NCBI GenBank assembly: GCA_015257485.1
Contig: JABZKC010000012.1
Coordinates: 1 to 19,975, forward strand
Length of the DNA: 19,975 bases
Reading direction: 5' to 3'
Source: Nanosynbacter sp.
GTDB lineage: Bacteria > Patescibacteriota > Saccharimonadia > Saccharimonadales > Saccharimonadaceae
Below, one piece after another: positions 14,056 through 19,975 of this stretch. The position numbers and the translations under genes were made by a program. The notes beneath the pieces are model-generated. The model was not told the origin of the DNA, ran no database searches, and saw nothing but the letters and a program-made list of their open reading frames with translations. Numbering within the stretch: the first letter of the stretch is position 1; every line of letters starts with the position of its first letter.

Positions 14056-14283
14056 TTAAATAGCTTTAATTTTATCGAGCGCGTTCAAGATTCCTTCACG
14101 GTCAAAACCAAGAACTTGAATCGGATTTTTGTCGGATTCATCAGTAATAATGGTAACTGGAACCGCAGAAATGCCTGGAAAATTACTAGCATCAAGTTCA
14201 ACGTATTCAAGATTTTTTTGCTCTAACCAATCGGTAAGAGCGTGGCAGTAGCCACAAGTAGGACTCGTAATGACTTTAATCAT
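14056..14283 (-). CDS. Glutaredoxin-like protein
   Basis: This 75-residue thioredoxin-fold protein of glutaredoxin type has the dithiol active site CGYC (Cys10, Cys13) right after the first strand, and SAVPVTII provides the cis-Pro42. Family members reduce protein disulfides or ribonucleotide reductase. NrdH-like proteins share the size, but NrdH usually carries CxQC and serves class I enzymes, whereas the reductase here is class III. A role in protein thiol maintenance is inferred. A ribosome binding site (AAAGGA) is upstream and its own promoter is at 14313-14341. It is first in a two-gene unit with the alpha/beta hydrolase. Confidence 0.9.
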   Translation of the reverse strand: MIKVITSPTCGYCHALTDWLEQKNLEYVELDASNFPGISAVPVTIITDESDKNPIQVLGFDREGILNALDKIKAI

Positions 14284-14312
14284 AACATCCTTTCGTAGTT
14301 AATTATTATATT

Positions 14313-14341
14313 ATTCTAAAACATTTTAGGAAAAATCACAA
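14313..14341 (-). promoter_or_regulatory. Promoter of the glutaredoxin-hydrolase unit
   Basis: On the minus strand: TTGTGA (14341-14336), a 17-base spacer, TAGAAT (14318-14313). Predicted +1 is near 14306, giving a leader of about 23 bases to the ATG at 14283. It uses the same -10 box and spacing as three other promoters in this window. Confidence 0.65.
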
Positions 14342-14401
14342 GATTTAAGCTGAGTGGGGTTTAGTTAAACAATGCGGAACAAGCTGTCTTTAAGTGAACC
14401 G

Positions 14402-15595
14402 CTAGAGTGATTTGGCTTTATCGAGCTGAGGGTCTTTGTCTTCGGTGATATCCTGGACGGTGCGATCGACTTCGACGTCTGGCTTGATGCCGGTCTTATT
14501 AATTGAGGAGCCATTCGGTGTATACCAGTGAGCAGTAGTAACCTTGAGTTTACCGCCATCGCTGAGATTGAGCATAGTCTGCATGACACCTTTTCCAAAA
14601 GAAGTCATACCGACAATAGTGGCTTTTTGATAATCTTTGAGCGCGCCAGCAACGATTTCAGAGGCGGAAGCAGTAGAGCGATTAATTAAAACAATGGTTT
14701 TGGTATCCTTAAAAATAGGATTTTTGCCACGAGGGACGTAGTCGGTTTTGTCGTCATTATGAATGGATTTTTCAATCATATATTTATCGCCGCCATTAAG
14801 CCAAAGCGAGAGCATTTCACCCGCCGCTGAGACATAGCCACCACCGTTATTGCGAAGGTCAAGAATAACTTTATCAACCTGCTTGGCTTTAGCTTGCTCA
14901 GCGAGCTTACGCACAAGAGAGCCGGTATCTTCGGCGAAGCGGTAAACGGAGATGATGGCGGTTTTGTCGCTATAGGAAATGTCGGCGGAAACGTTGTTGA
15001 TTTTTTCGCGAGTCATTTCAAAGGTAAGAGTGTCGGCACCACGGAGTATTTCGACTTTAACCTTGTCGCCGGCCTTACCGCGGAGCTTTTTAGCGACATC
15101 TTCGGTAGTTTTACCGTCGACATTTTCGTCGCTAATTTTCATAATACGATCCCCTGGCTTAATGCCGGCCTTACGTGCTGGATTGTCTGGAAGGGTGCGC
15201 ACCACCACAGTGTGATTGTTTCGGAAAGTCAGCTCCATACCAACTCCAGCTTCATTAATTTCGCCATTAAGGTCAGATAGGAATTCGTTGCCTTCTTTGG
15301 CGGTGAGATAAGTGGTGTATGGGTCATCAAGTGCAGCGGCAATACCACGCTTAGCGCCAGTGAGGGCATTTTCTTCGGTAACTTCACCATCGTAGAAGGA
15401 TTTTAACTCGGTGTAGATTTCGTTAAGAGAATCCCAATTGGCCTGTTCGCTTTTACGGAAGCCAATATAAGGAGAAAAATTAGTAATTATAAATTGCCAA
15501 TTAGAGCCAACAAAAAATCCTACGACGAGGAAAAAAAATGAGGTGATAATTGAAGTGCTAAGATTGATTTTTCGTGGTTTCCACTCTATTTTCAT
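14402..15595 (-). CDS. S41 family C-terminal processing protease (membrane-anchored)
   Basis: This 397-residue carboxyl-terminal processing peptidase is of the CtpA/Prc type. One membrane segment (about residues 15-36, IITSFFFLVVGFFVGSNWQF) anchors it, with the enzyme outside. A helical part with DDPYTTYLT is followed by a PDZ domain (about 113-200; AGVGMELTF ... NPARKAGIKPGDRIMKI), then the protease core with DLRNNGGG. The catalytic pair is Ser310 in NRSTASASEI and Lys335 in TSFGKGVMQ. The C-terminal HWYTPNGSSINKTGIKPDVEV is typical. Such enzymes trim envelope proteins. The gene sits downstream of the CHAP hydrolase but is separated from it by a terminator and has its own -10, TATAAT, six bases before the ATG (leaderless). 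Confidence 0.94.
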   Translation of the reverse strand: MKIEWKPRKINLSTSIITSFFFLVVGFFVGSNWQFIITNFSPYIGFRKSEQANWDSLNEIYTELKSFYDGEVTEENALTGAKRGIAAALDDPYTTYLTAKEGNEFLSDLNGEINEAGVGMELTFRNNHTVVVRTLPDNPARKAGIKPGDRIMKISDENVDGKTTEDVAKKLRGKAGDKVKVEILRGADTLTFEMTREKINNVSADISYSDKTAIISVYRFAEDTGSLVRKLAEQAKAKQVDKVILDLRNNGGGYVSAAGEMLSLWLNGGDKYMIEKSIHNDDKTDYVPRGKNPIFKDTKTIVLINRSTASASEIVAGALKDYQKATIVGMTSFGKGVMQTMLNLSDGGKLKVTTAHWYTPNGSSINKTGIKPDVEVDRTVQDITEDKDPQLDKAKSL

Positions 15596-15601
15596 TATTT
15601 A

Positions 15602-15607
15602 ATTATA
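15602..15607 (-). promoter_or_regulatory. Extended -10 of the S41 protease, leaderless arrangement
   Basis: TGCTATAAT on the minus strand is an extended -10 and ends six bases before the ATG at 15595. The predicted +1 is the A of the start codon. No Shine-Dalgarno or clear -35 is visible. Confidence 0.65.
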
Positions 15608-15643
15608 GCATAATCGGAAAAAGGGTGTTCTTTTAATTCTTAG

Positions 15644-15669
15644 AAAAATACCACCGAAGGAGGTGGTAT
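15644..15669 (-). terminator. Intrinsic terminator of the CHAP hydrolase
   Basis: ATACCACC (15648-15655) pairs with GGTGGTAT (15662-15669) around a six-base loop; on the minus strand TTTTTC follows. It lies just beyond the stop codon at 15701. Confidence 0.85.
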
Positions 15670-15700
15670 CTTTAGTAGTTCTTGGTTGATTAGAAAGAGC

Positions 15701-16936
15701 CTAATCGAAGTGAATGTAGTTAGTAAATTGATTTGGACTTACTTTAGTACGGACGCCGAAGTCGCCCCATTGACCAGATTTAGATGAGTATGGGTTGTTA
15801 TATTCAGAGACCGTAATAGTGCTATCAGCATTAACAGATTCAACCCAGGCTACGTGACCGAATTGACCACTGGTGGTTTGGGCGATGGTATGGGCAGCAG
15901 GTACACGGTCGACACGATAGCCACGGGCACGAGCGGCGGCGGCCCAGCTATAGGCGTTACCCCAACCGGTGATGCGAATATTGCGGCCATAGTATTCGAC
16001 GGCTTTATAAGCAGCGTAACTAGTACATTGACAGATATAGTAAGAGTCTAGAACGCCAGCGATATTGTCGCGAGGGCAGGAGTATCCGTAATTGCCGACA
16101 AATGCGCCGTAACTGTTAAAACCATCGGCTTTGGTACCGAATCCAGCGCTAGTAGAGGCGCGAGAAAGATATTCCTGGTATTCTTTATTGATTAACTTAA
16201 TTTTCTCTTCCCTTGAGGCGGCAGCTTCGGCAGCGAAGGAGGCGGCATTATCCTTATACTTCAAAATAAGTTCTTGTTGCTCAGCTTTTTTATCTTCAAT
16301 GGCCTTGCGCTGGATTTGTTGGTCCAAAATAATGCGATCAATTTCGGTTTTTTGCTTTTCGAGATCGTCCTTCATGGTCTTTACGTTCTGAGCTGAGGAG
16401 TTCACCTGGTCTTTGGCAGTGTCGATACGAGATTTTTTCTCAGCAAAATCTGAAAGTGAGCTACTGCTGGCTAGCACCATAATAGCGTCAGTTTCACCTT
16501 CGAGGTGAATGTTAACTAGCATATTTGCAAGAGCTGCACGTTGAAGTTTTAACTTCTTGGTGGTATCTTCAATTTTGATCTTGAGATCGCTAGCTTCAGC
16601 TTCATTAGATTTAATGCGTGCTTCGTAGACGATGATTTCCTGTTGCATGCGTTCGACTTCGCCTTCGAGAGTAACGGCGGCTTTGGCGGCTTGGTTGGCT
16701 TTTTCGGCGGCTTCGACTTCAGCTTTTTTGGCGGTACGACAGGCGGCACTAGTACAGTAGGCTTCATTCTCTACTGCTGAAACATTAGAGTTGTTCTTTT
16801 GAATGAATGGAATAGAGCCTAAAATGAGCGCAAAAATTAGGGTAAAAATAAGAGTACGACCTTTTTTCATGGTTTTAACTTTACGATAATTTTTTGCGTT
16901 TTTTCGAATCTTAAAATTGTTTTTTATTTTGCTCAT
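15701..16936 (-). CDS. Secreted coiled-coil CHAP-domain peptidoglycan hydrolase (PcsB-like)
   Basis: This is a 411-residue exported protein from the ATG at 16936, which has GGAG nine bases upstream. Alternatives are GTG at 16951 and the ATG at 16870 (MKKGRTLIF), which would start at a classical signal peptide. Residues 23-53 form the signal (GRTLIFTLIFALILGSIPFI), cleaved near NVSA-VEN. About 60-255 are an alpha-helical coiled coil (repeated EAEKANQAAK, VERMQQEI, DDLEKQKTEIDR). The C-terminal 130 residues are a CHAP domain with nucleophile Cys304 in CQCTSY, His361 in FGHVAW, and a SEYN segment around 378. PcsB-type enzymes with this plan are activated by FtsEX. The ftsX and ftsE genes lie directly upstream on the same strand. 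Confidence 0.92.
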   Translation of the reverse strand: MSKIKNNFKIRKNAKNYRKVKTMKKGRTLIFTLIFALILGSIPFIQKNNSNVSAVENEAYCTSAACRTAKKAEVEAAEKANQAAKAAVTLEGEVERMQQEIIVYEARIKSNEAEASDLKIKIEDTTKKLKLQRAALANMLVNIHLEGETDAIMVLASSSSLSDFAEKKSRIDTAKDQVNSSAQNVKTMKDDLEKQKTEIDRIILDQQIQRKAIEDKKAEQQELILKYKDNAASFAAEAAASREEKIKLINKEYQEYLSRASTSAGFGTKADGFNSYGAFVGNYGYSCPRDNIAGVLDSYYICQCTSYAAYKAVEYYGRNIRITGWGNAYSWAAAARARGYRVDRVPAAHTIAQTTSGQFGHVAWVESVNADSTITVSEYNNPYSSKSGQWGDFGVRTKVSPNQFTNYIHFD

Positions 16937-17048
16937 TAAACTATACTCCACTATAATTTAATTTGTTATTTCGGTATCTTACGATACTTTTGATTTATTT
17001 TAGCATACGATGGTATGAAAAAGCAATGCTTATTTTGGCTTGGTGGAA

Positions 17049-17077
17049 GAAAAAGCTCTGCTTATTTTAAGCAGAGC
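17049..17077 (-). terminator. Intrinsic terminator downstream of ftsX
   Basis: GCTCTGCTTA (17055-17064) and TAAGCAGAGC (17068-17077) form a perfect ten-base stem with a three-base loop. On the minus strand TTTTTC follows. It closes the ftsE-ftsX unit, so the CHAP gene downstream needs its own promoter. Its right arm is also a copy of the AAGCAGAGCGGAAT repeat. Confidence 0.9.
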
Positions 17078-17175
17078 GGAATAACGCGATTAGGTAATTT
17101 AAGCAGAACGGAATGGTGTGAGTAGGGGTAAGCGGAGCTGGATGGTGTGAGTAGGATTTTAAGCTTAACAGAATA
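17069..17175. repeat. Degenerate tandem repeats between ftsX and its terminator
   Basis: Cores related to AAGCRGARCGGAAT begin at 17069, 17101, 17130 and 17161, about 31 bases apart. Two share the exact flank ATGGTGTGAGTAGG (17113-17126 and 17142-17155, 29 bases apart). The core matches the 21-bp repeat at 3594-3693, 13 kb away. Confidence 0.6.
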
Positions 17176-17176
17176 C

Positions 17177-18190
17177 TTAGAGTCGCTTGAGATATTTGCG
17201 GACGGCAATGGAAGACGAGAGGAAGGCGATAAAAATACCAAGTAGGGTGAGGGCTAGACCAATTAGAAAGATGCTTGGTGAATTTACGAAACTAGAAACT
17301 AGGGTGACGTCAATGTCATAGCCACTGAGTTTTGGGGCGATGAGATGAAAGAGGAAGAAACCGATAATGGTTGATAAAATACCGGCAAAGAAGCCAGACA
17401 TGATCGCCTCGATAAGAAATGGGCCACGTATGAAATGATTATCGGCGCCAACTAACTTTTCCATGTAGATTTCTTCACTACGAGAGTAAATAGCCATGCG
17501 GATGGTGTTGAAAATGACCAGAACTGAGATAACTAGAAGAATGAGAGAAATAGCGAGACCACCAGTTTTAGCAATGTTGGACCAAGAAGTGATGGTTTCG
17601 ATGGCGGTGTCATTAGTGTCATAGGTCGGTTCCTTCTTTGGATCGAGATTTTCGTGAACTTCCGAATCAGTATTAACGATTTCTTTAATAGTATTAAGTT
17701 TATTCGTATCGTAGACTTTAATGCGAAGTGCGGAAGGCATAGAGGAAAGCATGAGTTCTTTCATATCAGGATCATCGAGGGTGGAAAGGAGATTATTTTC
17801 GTTATTTTTCTTAGTTTCCTCGACGAATTTATTGAATTCTTCCTCGGTGGTAGTATAGGAAATTTGACGAATATTAGAGTCGGCGGAGAATTTTTTCTTG
17901 ATTTTTTCAAGCGTAATAATTTCGGTATTAGGTTTAAAATAAATGGTAATATCGACTTTTTCGCGCATTTTATCGGCGGTAGAAGATAGTACCAAGCTAG
18001 CAGTAGCGGTAGCAAAAAGCAGTGTTAAAGTGAGAGTCATCACGAAAGTTGAAGTGATAGAAAGCCAAATATTACGACCATAGCCGATGATGCCGTATTT
18101 CATGATGCGTAAATTAGTGCGAAGGAGATGTCCGCGACTATTTTTCTGCATGGTTTTGAGTTTTCTTAAGGTTTCATTTTTTTGTTTCAT
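17177..18190 (-). CDS. ftsX: Cell division protein FtsX
   Basis: This 337-residue membrane partner of FtsE has the FtsX/MacB-type layout: a basic cytoplasmic N-terminus, a first membrane helix (about 43-66), and a large extracellular loop (about 70-210). Three C-terminal helices follow (about 214-238, 265-290, 303-327). SEEIYMEKLVGADNHFIRGPFLIEA is the conserved cytoplasmic coupling segment (family E-I-x-x-x-K-L-V-G-A). The loop is rich in Asn, Asp and Glu and is the part that, in Gram-positive systems, contacts the PcsB-type hydrolase encoded next downstream. The ATG at 18190 has AAGGAAG five bases upstream and lies eight bases after the ftsE stop, so it is translated from the ftsE message. 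Confidence 0.95.
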   Translation of the reverse strand: MKQKNETLRKLKTMQKNSRGHLLRTNLRIMKYGIIGYGRNIWLSITSTFVMTLTLTLLFATATASLVLSSTADKMREKVDITIYFKPNTEIITLEKIKKKFSADSNIRQISYTTTEEEFNKFVEETKKNNENNLLSTLDDPDMKELMLSSMPSALRIKVYDTNKLNTIKEIVNTDSEVHENLDPKKEPTYDTNDTAIETITSWSNIAKTGGLAISLILLVISVLVIFNTIRMAIYSRSEEIYMEKLVGADNHFIRGPFLIEAIMSGFFAGILSTIIGFFLFHLIAPKLSGYDIDVTLVSSFVNSPSIFLIGLALTLLGIFIAFLSSSIAVRKYLKRL

Positions 18191-18198
18191 AGGCTTCC

Positions 18199-19185
18199 TT
18201 ATTGAATTAAACGGTGATTGCGCGAGCGTTTGGTTTGGTTGGATTTAGGTGGTCTGGAGCTATTGATAGAATTGGAATTTTCGTGAGGGACTCTAAGTTG
18301 TGAACGTTGACTATCGCGGTAAAGTTCGGTTTCGCGTCGAGATTCAGTCTCATGACGGAATTCGGACTCGCGACGAGGTTCAGTTTCTCGACGAGGAGTG
18401 GTTTCGCGGCGAAGCTCATTTTCGGCAGTTTTATAGAGATAGGAAGTCGGGCGCATGTGGCCTGGTTGTGGTAGATCAGAAATACCGTCATTATCGGTGT
18501 CAAGGCGATAAATACCGTGCTCTTTTTGGTCGGAGATAATCTTACCATCACGCATGGTGATGACGCGTTTTTTCAAGAGGTTAACAATATTGGCGTCGTG
18601 GGTGGTGACTAAAATAGTGGTGCCGTAATTGTTAATTTTCTGTAATAAATCAATAATTTCCTTAGAGGTTAAAACATCGAGGTTGCCAGTAGGCTCATCG
18701 GCAATGAGGATCTTTGGTTGACGAGCAACAGAGCGTGCAATTGAGACACGCTGTCTTTCCCCACCAGAGAGATCGGCTGGAAAACGATTGGCTTTATCGG
18801 AGAGGCCGACAAGGTCAAGCACTTTTGGTACAGTATTTTCAATTTCATGATTCGACATACCGGCAATTTCGAGCGCGAAGGCGACGTTTTCAAAAACTGT
18901 ACGAGACGGTAGTAGTTTGTAATCCTGAAAAACCACACCAATACGGCGACGGTAATCTGGAATATGGCGACGTTTTACGTAATCAAGATCGATGCCACCG
19001 ATAATAATCTTTCCAGAATCTGGAGTAGCTTCCTTGGTAATCATCTTCAAGAGAGTAGACTTACCGGCACCGGATTTACCAACCAAAAAAACAAATTCAT
19101 TAGCACTAATATGCAAGGAAATATCATCGAGAACAGCGCGGGTGCCCTTACCGTAGCGCTTGGTGACATGGTCGAATAATATCAT
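18199..19185 (-). CDS. ftsE: Cell division ATP-binding protein FtsE with a C-terminal extension
   Basis: This is the ABC ATPase that drives FtsX. The ATPase domain fills residues 1-220: Walker A GKSGAGKST (36-44), the Q-loop FQDYKLLPSRTV, signature LSGGERQRVSIA (139-150), Walker B ILIADEP with the D-loop GNLD, and the H-loop TTHDAN. FtsE usually ends about here; this one goes on for roughly 105 residues. The extension has DTDNDGISD (229-237), like a calcium-binding loop, then a six-residue repeat built on RRET (about 258-292), then a Ser/Asn/Arg-rich end. The ATG at 19185 follows the -10 by six bases (leaderless). It is followed by ftsX after eight bases. Confidence 0.95.
   Translation of the reverse strand: MILFDHVTKRYGKGTRAVLDDISLHISANEFVFLVGKSGAGKSTLLKMITKEATPDSGKIIIGGIDLDYVKRRHIPDYRRRIGVVFQDYKLLPSRTVFENVAFALEIAGMSNHEIENTVPKVLDLVGLSDKANRFPADLSGGERQRVSIARSVARQPKILIADEPTGNLDVLTSKEIIDLLQKINNYGTTILVTTHDANIVNLLKKRVITMRDGKIISDQKEHGIYRLDTDNDGISDLPQPGHMRPTSYLYKTAENELRRETTPRRETEPRRESEFRHETESRRETELYRDSQRSQLRVPHENSNSINSSRPPKSNQTKRSRNHRLIQ
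18310..18414 (-). repeat. 18-bp coding tandem repeat in ftsE (RRET-type hexapeptides)
   Basis: The ftsE extension encodes consecutive six-residue units: RRETTP, RRETEP, RRESEF, RHETES, RRETEL and a decayed YRDSQR. The 18-base unit and its drift indicate slippage-type expansion. The product is an Arg/Glu-alternating, highly charged segment likely to be a salt-bridged helix or disordered. Confidence 0.75.
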
Positions 19186-19191
19186 ACTCTT

Positions 19192-19197
19192 ATATTA
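19192..19197 (-). promoter_or_regulatory. Extended -10 of ftsE, leaderless arrangement
   Basis: TGGTAATAT on the minus strand ends six bases before the ftsE ATG, so +1 would be the A of the start codon. There is no convincing -35 or Shine-Dalgarno. Confidence 0.5.
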
Positions 19198-19221
19198 CCA
19201 TAAACAGTAAGAATTAAAAAA

Positions 19222-19245
19222 TGAAAAAGCCAGACACTGGGTTCT
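19222..19245 (-). terminator. Weak possible terminator after prfB
   Basis: On the minus strand CCAG-TGT-CTGG (19240-19230) is followed by C and five T, just after the prfB stop at 19248. The stem is only four pairs and imperfect beyond that, so partial termination at best. Confidence 0.35.
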
Positions 19246-19247
19246 GA

Positions 19248-19975
19248 TTATTTTTGGCCGACTAGGGATTCGAGATAGGCGTCGATAAAATTGTCGATTT
19301 TGCCGTCGAGTACGGAATCTACATCGGTTTCTTCGTATTTGGTGCGGGTATCTTTGACGAGTTTATAGGGCTGCATGACGTAGTTACGAATCTGTTGACC
19401 CCAGCTAGCAGATTCACCGGCGCGTAATTGATTGATAGATTCGGCTTGCTGGTCTTGCTGCATTTTGAGTAGTTTGCCACGAAGAATTTCCATGGCTTTT
19501 TCACGATTTTGTAGTTGGGAACGCTCGTTTTGAATAGCGACCACAGTATTAGTCGGTAAGTGGGTGATGCGAATAGCGGAATTGGTGGTGTTTACAGACT
19601 GTCCACCGTGTCCACCAGCGTGATAAGTGTCAATGCGGAGGTCTTTTTCATCGATTTTTAGATCATCTTCGCTATCGAGAATCGGCAGAACTTCCACTAG
19701 TGAAAATGAAGTTTGGCGAAGATTATCGGCGTTAAAAGGTGAAAGACGCACCAGGCGATGCACGCCGTGTTCGGACTTGAGGTGGCCGTACATCTCGGGT
19801 CCGTAAACTTCATAAACCGCGGTCTTGATACCGGCTTCTTCACCTGTACTGTGTTCGATGAGTTCGACCTCGTAACCATGTTTTTCGAAAAACCTTAAAT
19901 ACATGCGCTCCAAAATTCCCGCCCAGTCCATAGCCTCGGTGCCACCGGCGCCAGCGGTAATACGAATAATGGCAT
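19248..19975 (-). CDS. prfB: Peptide chain release factor 2 (3' part; 5' end outside the window)
   Basis: The open frame enters at the window edge (first full codon 19973) and gives 242 residues of a class I release factor. It begins AIIRITAGAGGTEAMDWAGIL. The stop-codon recognition tripeptide region reads VRLSPFNADNLRQTSF, with SPF marking RF2 (UAA and UGA). The peptidyl-tRNA hydrolysis loop is GHGGQSVNTTNSAIRITHLPT. The C-terminal WGQQIRNYVMQPYKLVKDTRT, then a helix ending ESLVGQK, is typical. The N-terminal third, where many bacteria have a programmed frameshift, is not visible. Together with TGA stops in this window it supports the standard use of UGA. It is probably upstream of, but not necessarily co-transcribed with, ftsE. 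Confidence 0.96.
   Translation of the reverse strand, partial: AIIRITAGAGGTEAMDWAGILERMYLRFFEKHGYEVELIEHSTGEEAGIKTAVYEVYGPEMYGHLKSEHGVHRLVRLSPFNADNLRQTSFSLVEVLPILDSEDDLKIDEKDLRIDTYHAGGHGGQSVNTTNSAIRITHLPTNTVVAIQNERSQLQNREKAMEILRGKLLKMQQDQQAESINQLRAGESASWGQQIRNYVMQPYKLVKDTRTKYEETDVDSVLDGKIDNFIDAYLESLVGQK

Overview
The window reads as a stretch of a Candidate Phyla Radiation (Patescibacteria) chromosome, most likely Saccharibacteria (TM7). This is an inference from gene content and order. Support includes the set prfB-ftsE-ftsX, then a CHAP-domain envelope hydrolase and an S41 protease; an anaerobic ribonucleotide reductase; short intergenic spaces; and moderately AT-rich DNA. UGA is used as a stop (the glycosyltransferase gene at 2318 ends in TGA) and the release factor is RF2-like with an SPF motif. 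Both argue against the CPR lineages that recode UGA (Gracilibacteria, Absconditabacteria). No rRNA, tRNA, insertion sequence or CRISPR array was seen.

Layout. 1-2273 (minus): smpB, an exonuclease III-type AP endonuclease gene overlapping it, and a weakly recognisable sugar-kinase-fold protein whose 3' end is tandemly duplicated downstream. 2318-4725 (plus): a GT4 glycosyltransferase, a 21-bp-period intergenic tandem repeat, and a tRNA dihydrouridine synthase. 4733-7083 is accessory-looking. It holds two small unknown genes with good ribosome binding sites, a six-segment membrane protein divergent from one of them through a mirror-image pair of near-consensus promoters, and a TetR-type regulator broken by a frameshift. 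7162-10020 (minus): nrdG and nrdD, with NrdR-like boxes laid over a near-consensus promoter. 10213-10407 (plus): a small Cys/His-rich protein. 10450-13067 (minus): a large secreted cutinase-like protein with an Asp/Lys/Pro-rich tail, split into two frames by one base. 13303-14283: an alpha/beta hydrolase and a glutaredoxin. 14402-19975 (minus): a cell-envelope and division cluster made of an S41 protease, a CHAP hydrolase with a coiled coil, ftsX, ftsE with an unusual tail, and the 3' part of prfB.

How the genes fit together. FtsEX is expected to gate the coiled-coil CHAP hydrolase encoded next to it. The anchored S41 protease may trim envelope proteins. NrdD/NrdG make deoxyribonucleotides without oxygen and appear to be under NrdR-type control. 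The secreted cutinase-like protein is the best candidate for acting on something outside the cell, possibly lipids of an actinobacterial host, though that is speculative.

Two expression styles coexist. Five genes have a -10 box placed so that transcription would begin at, or within two bases of, the start codon (leaderless). Others have a Shine-Dalgarno sequence and near-consensus TTGACA-N17-TAGAAT promoters.
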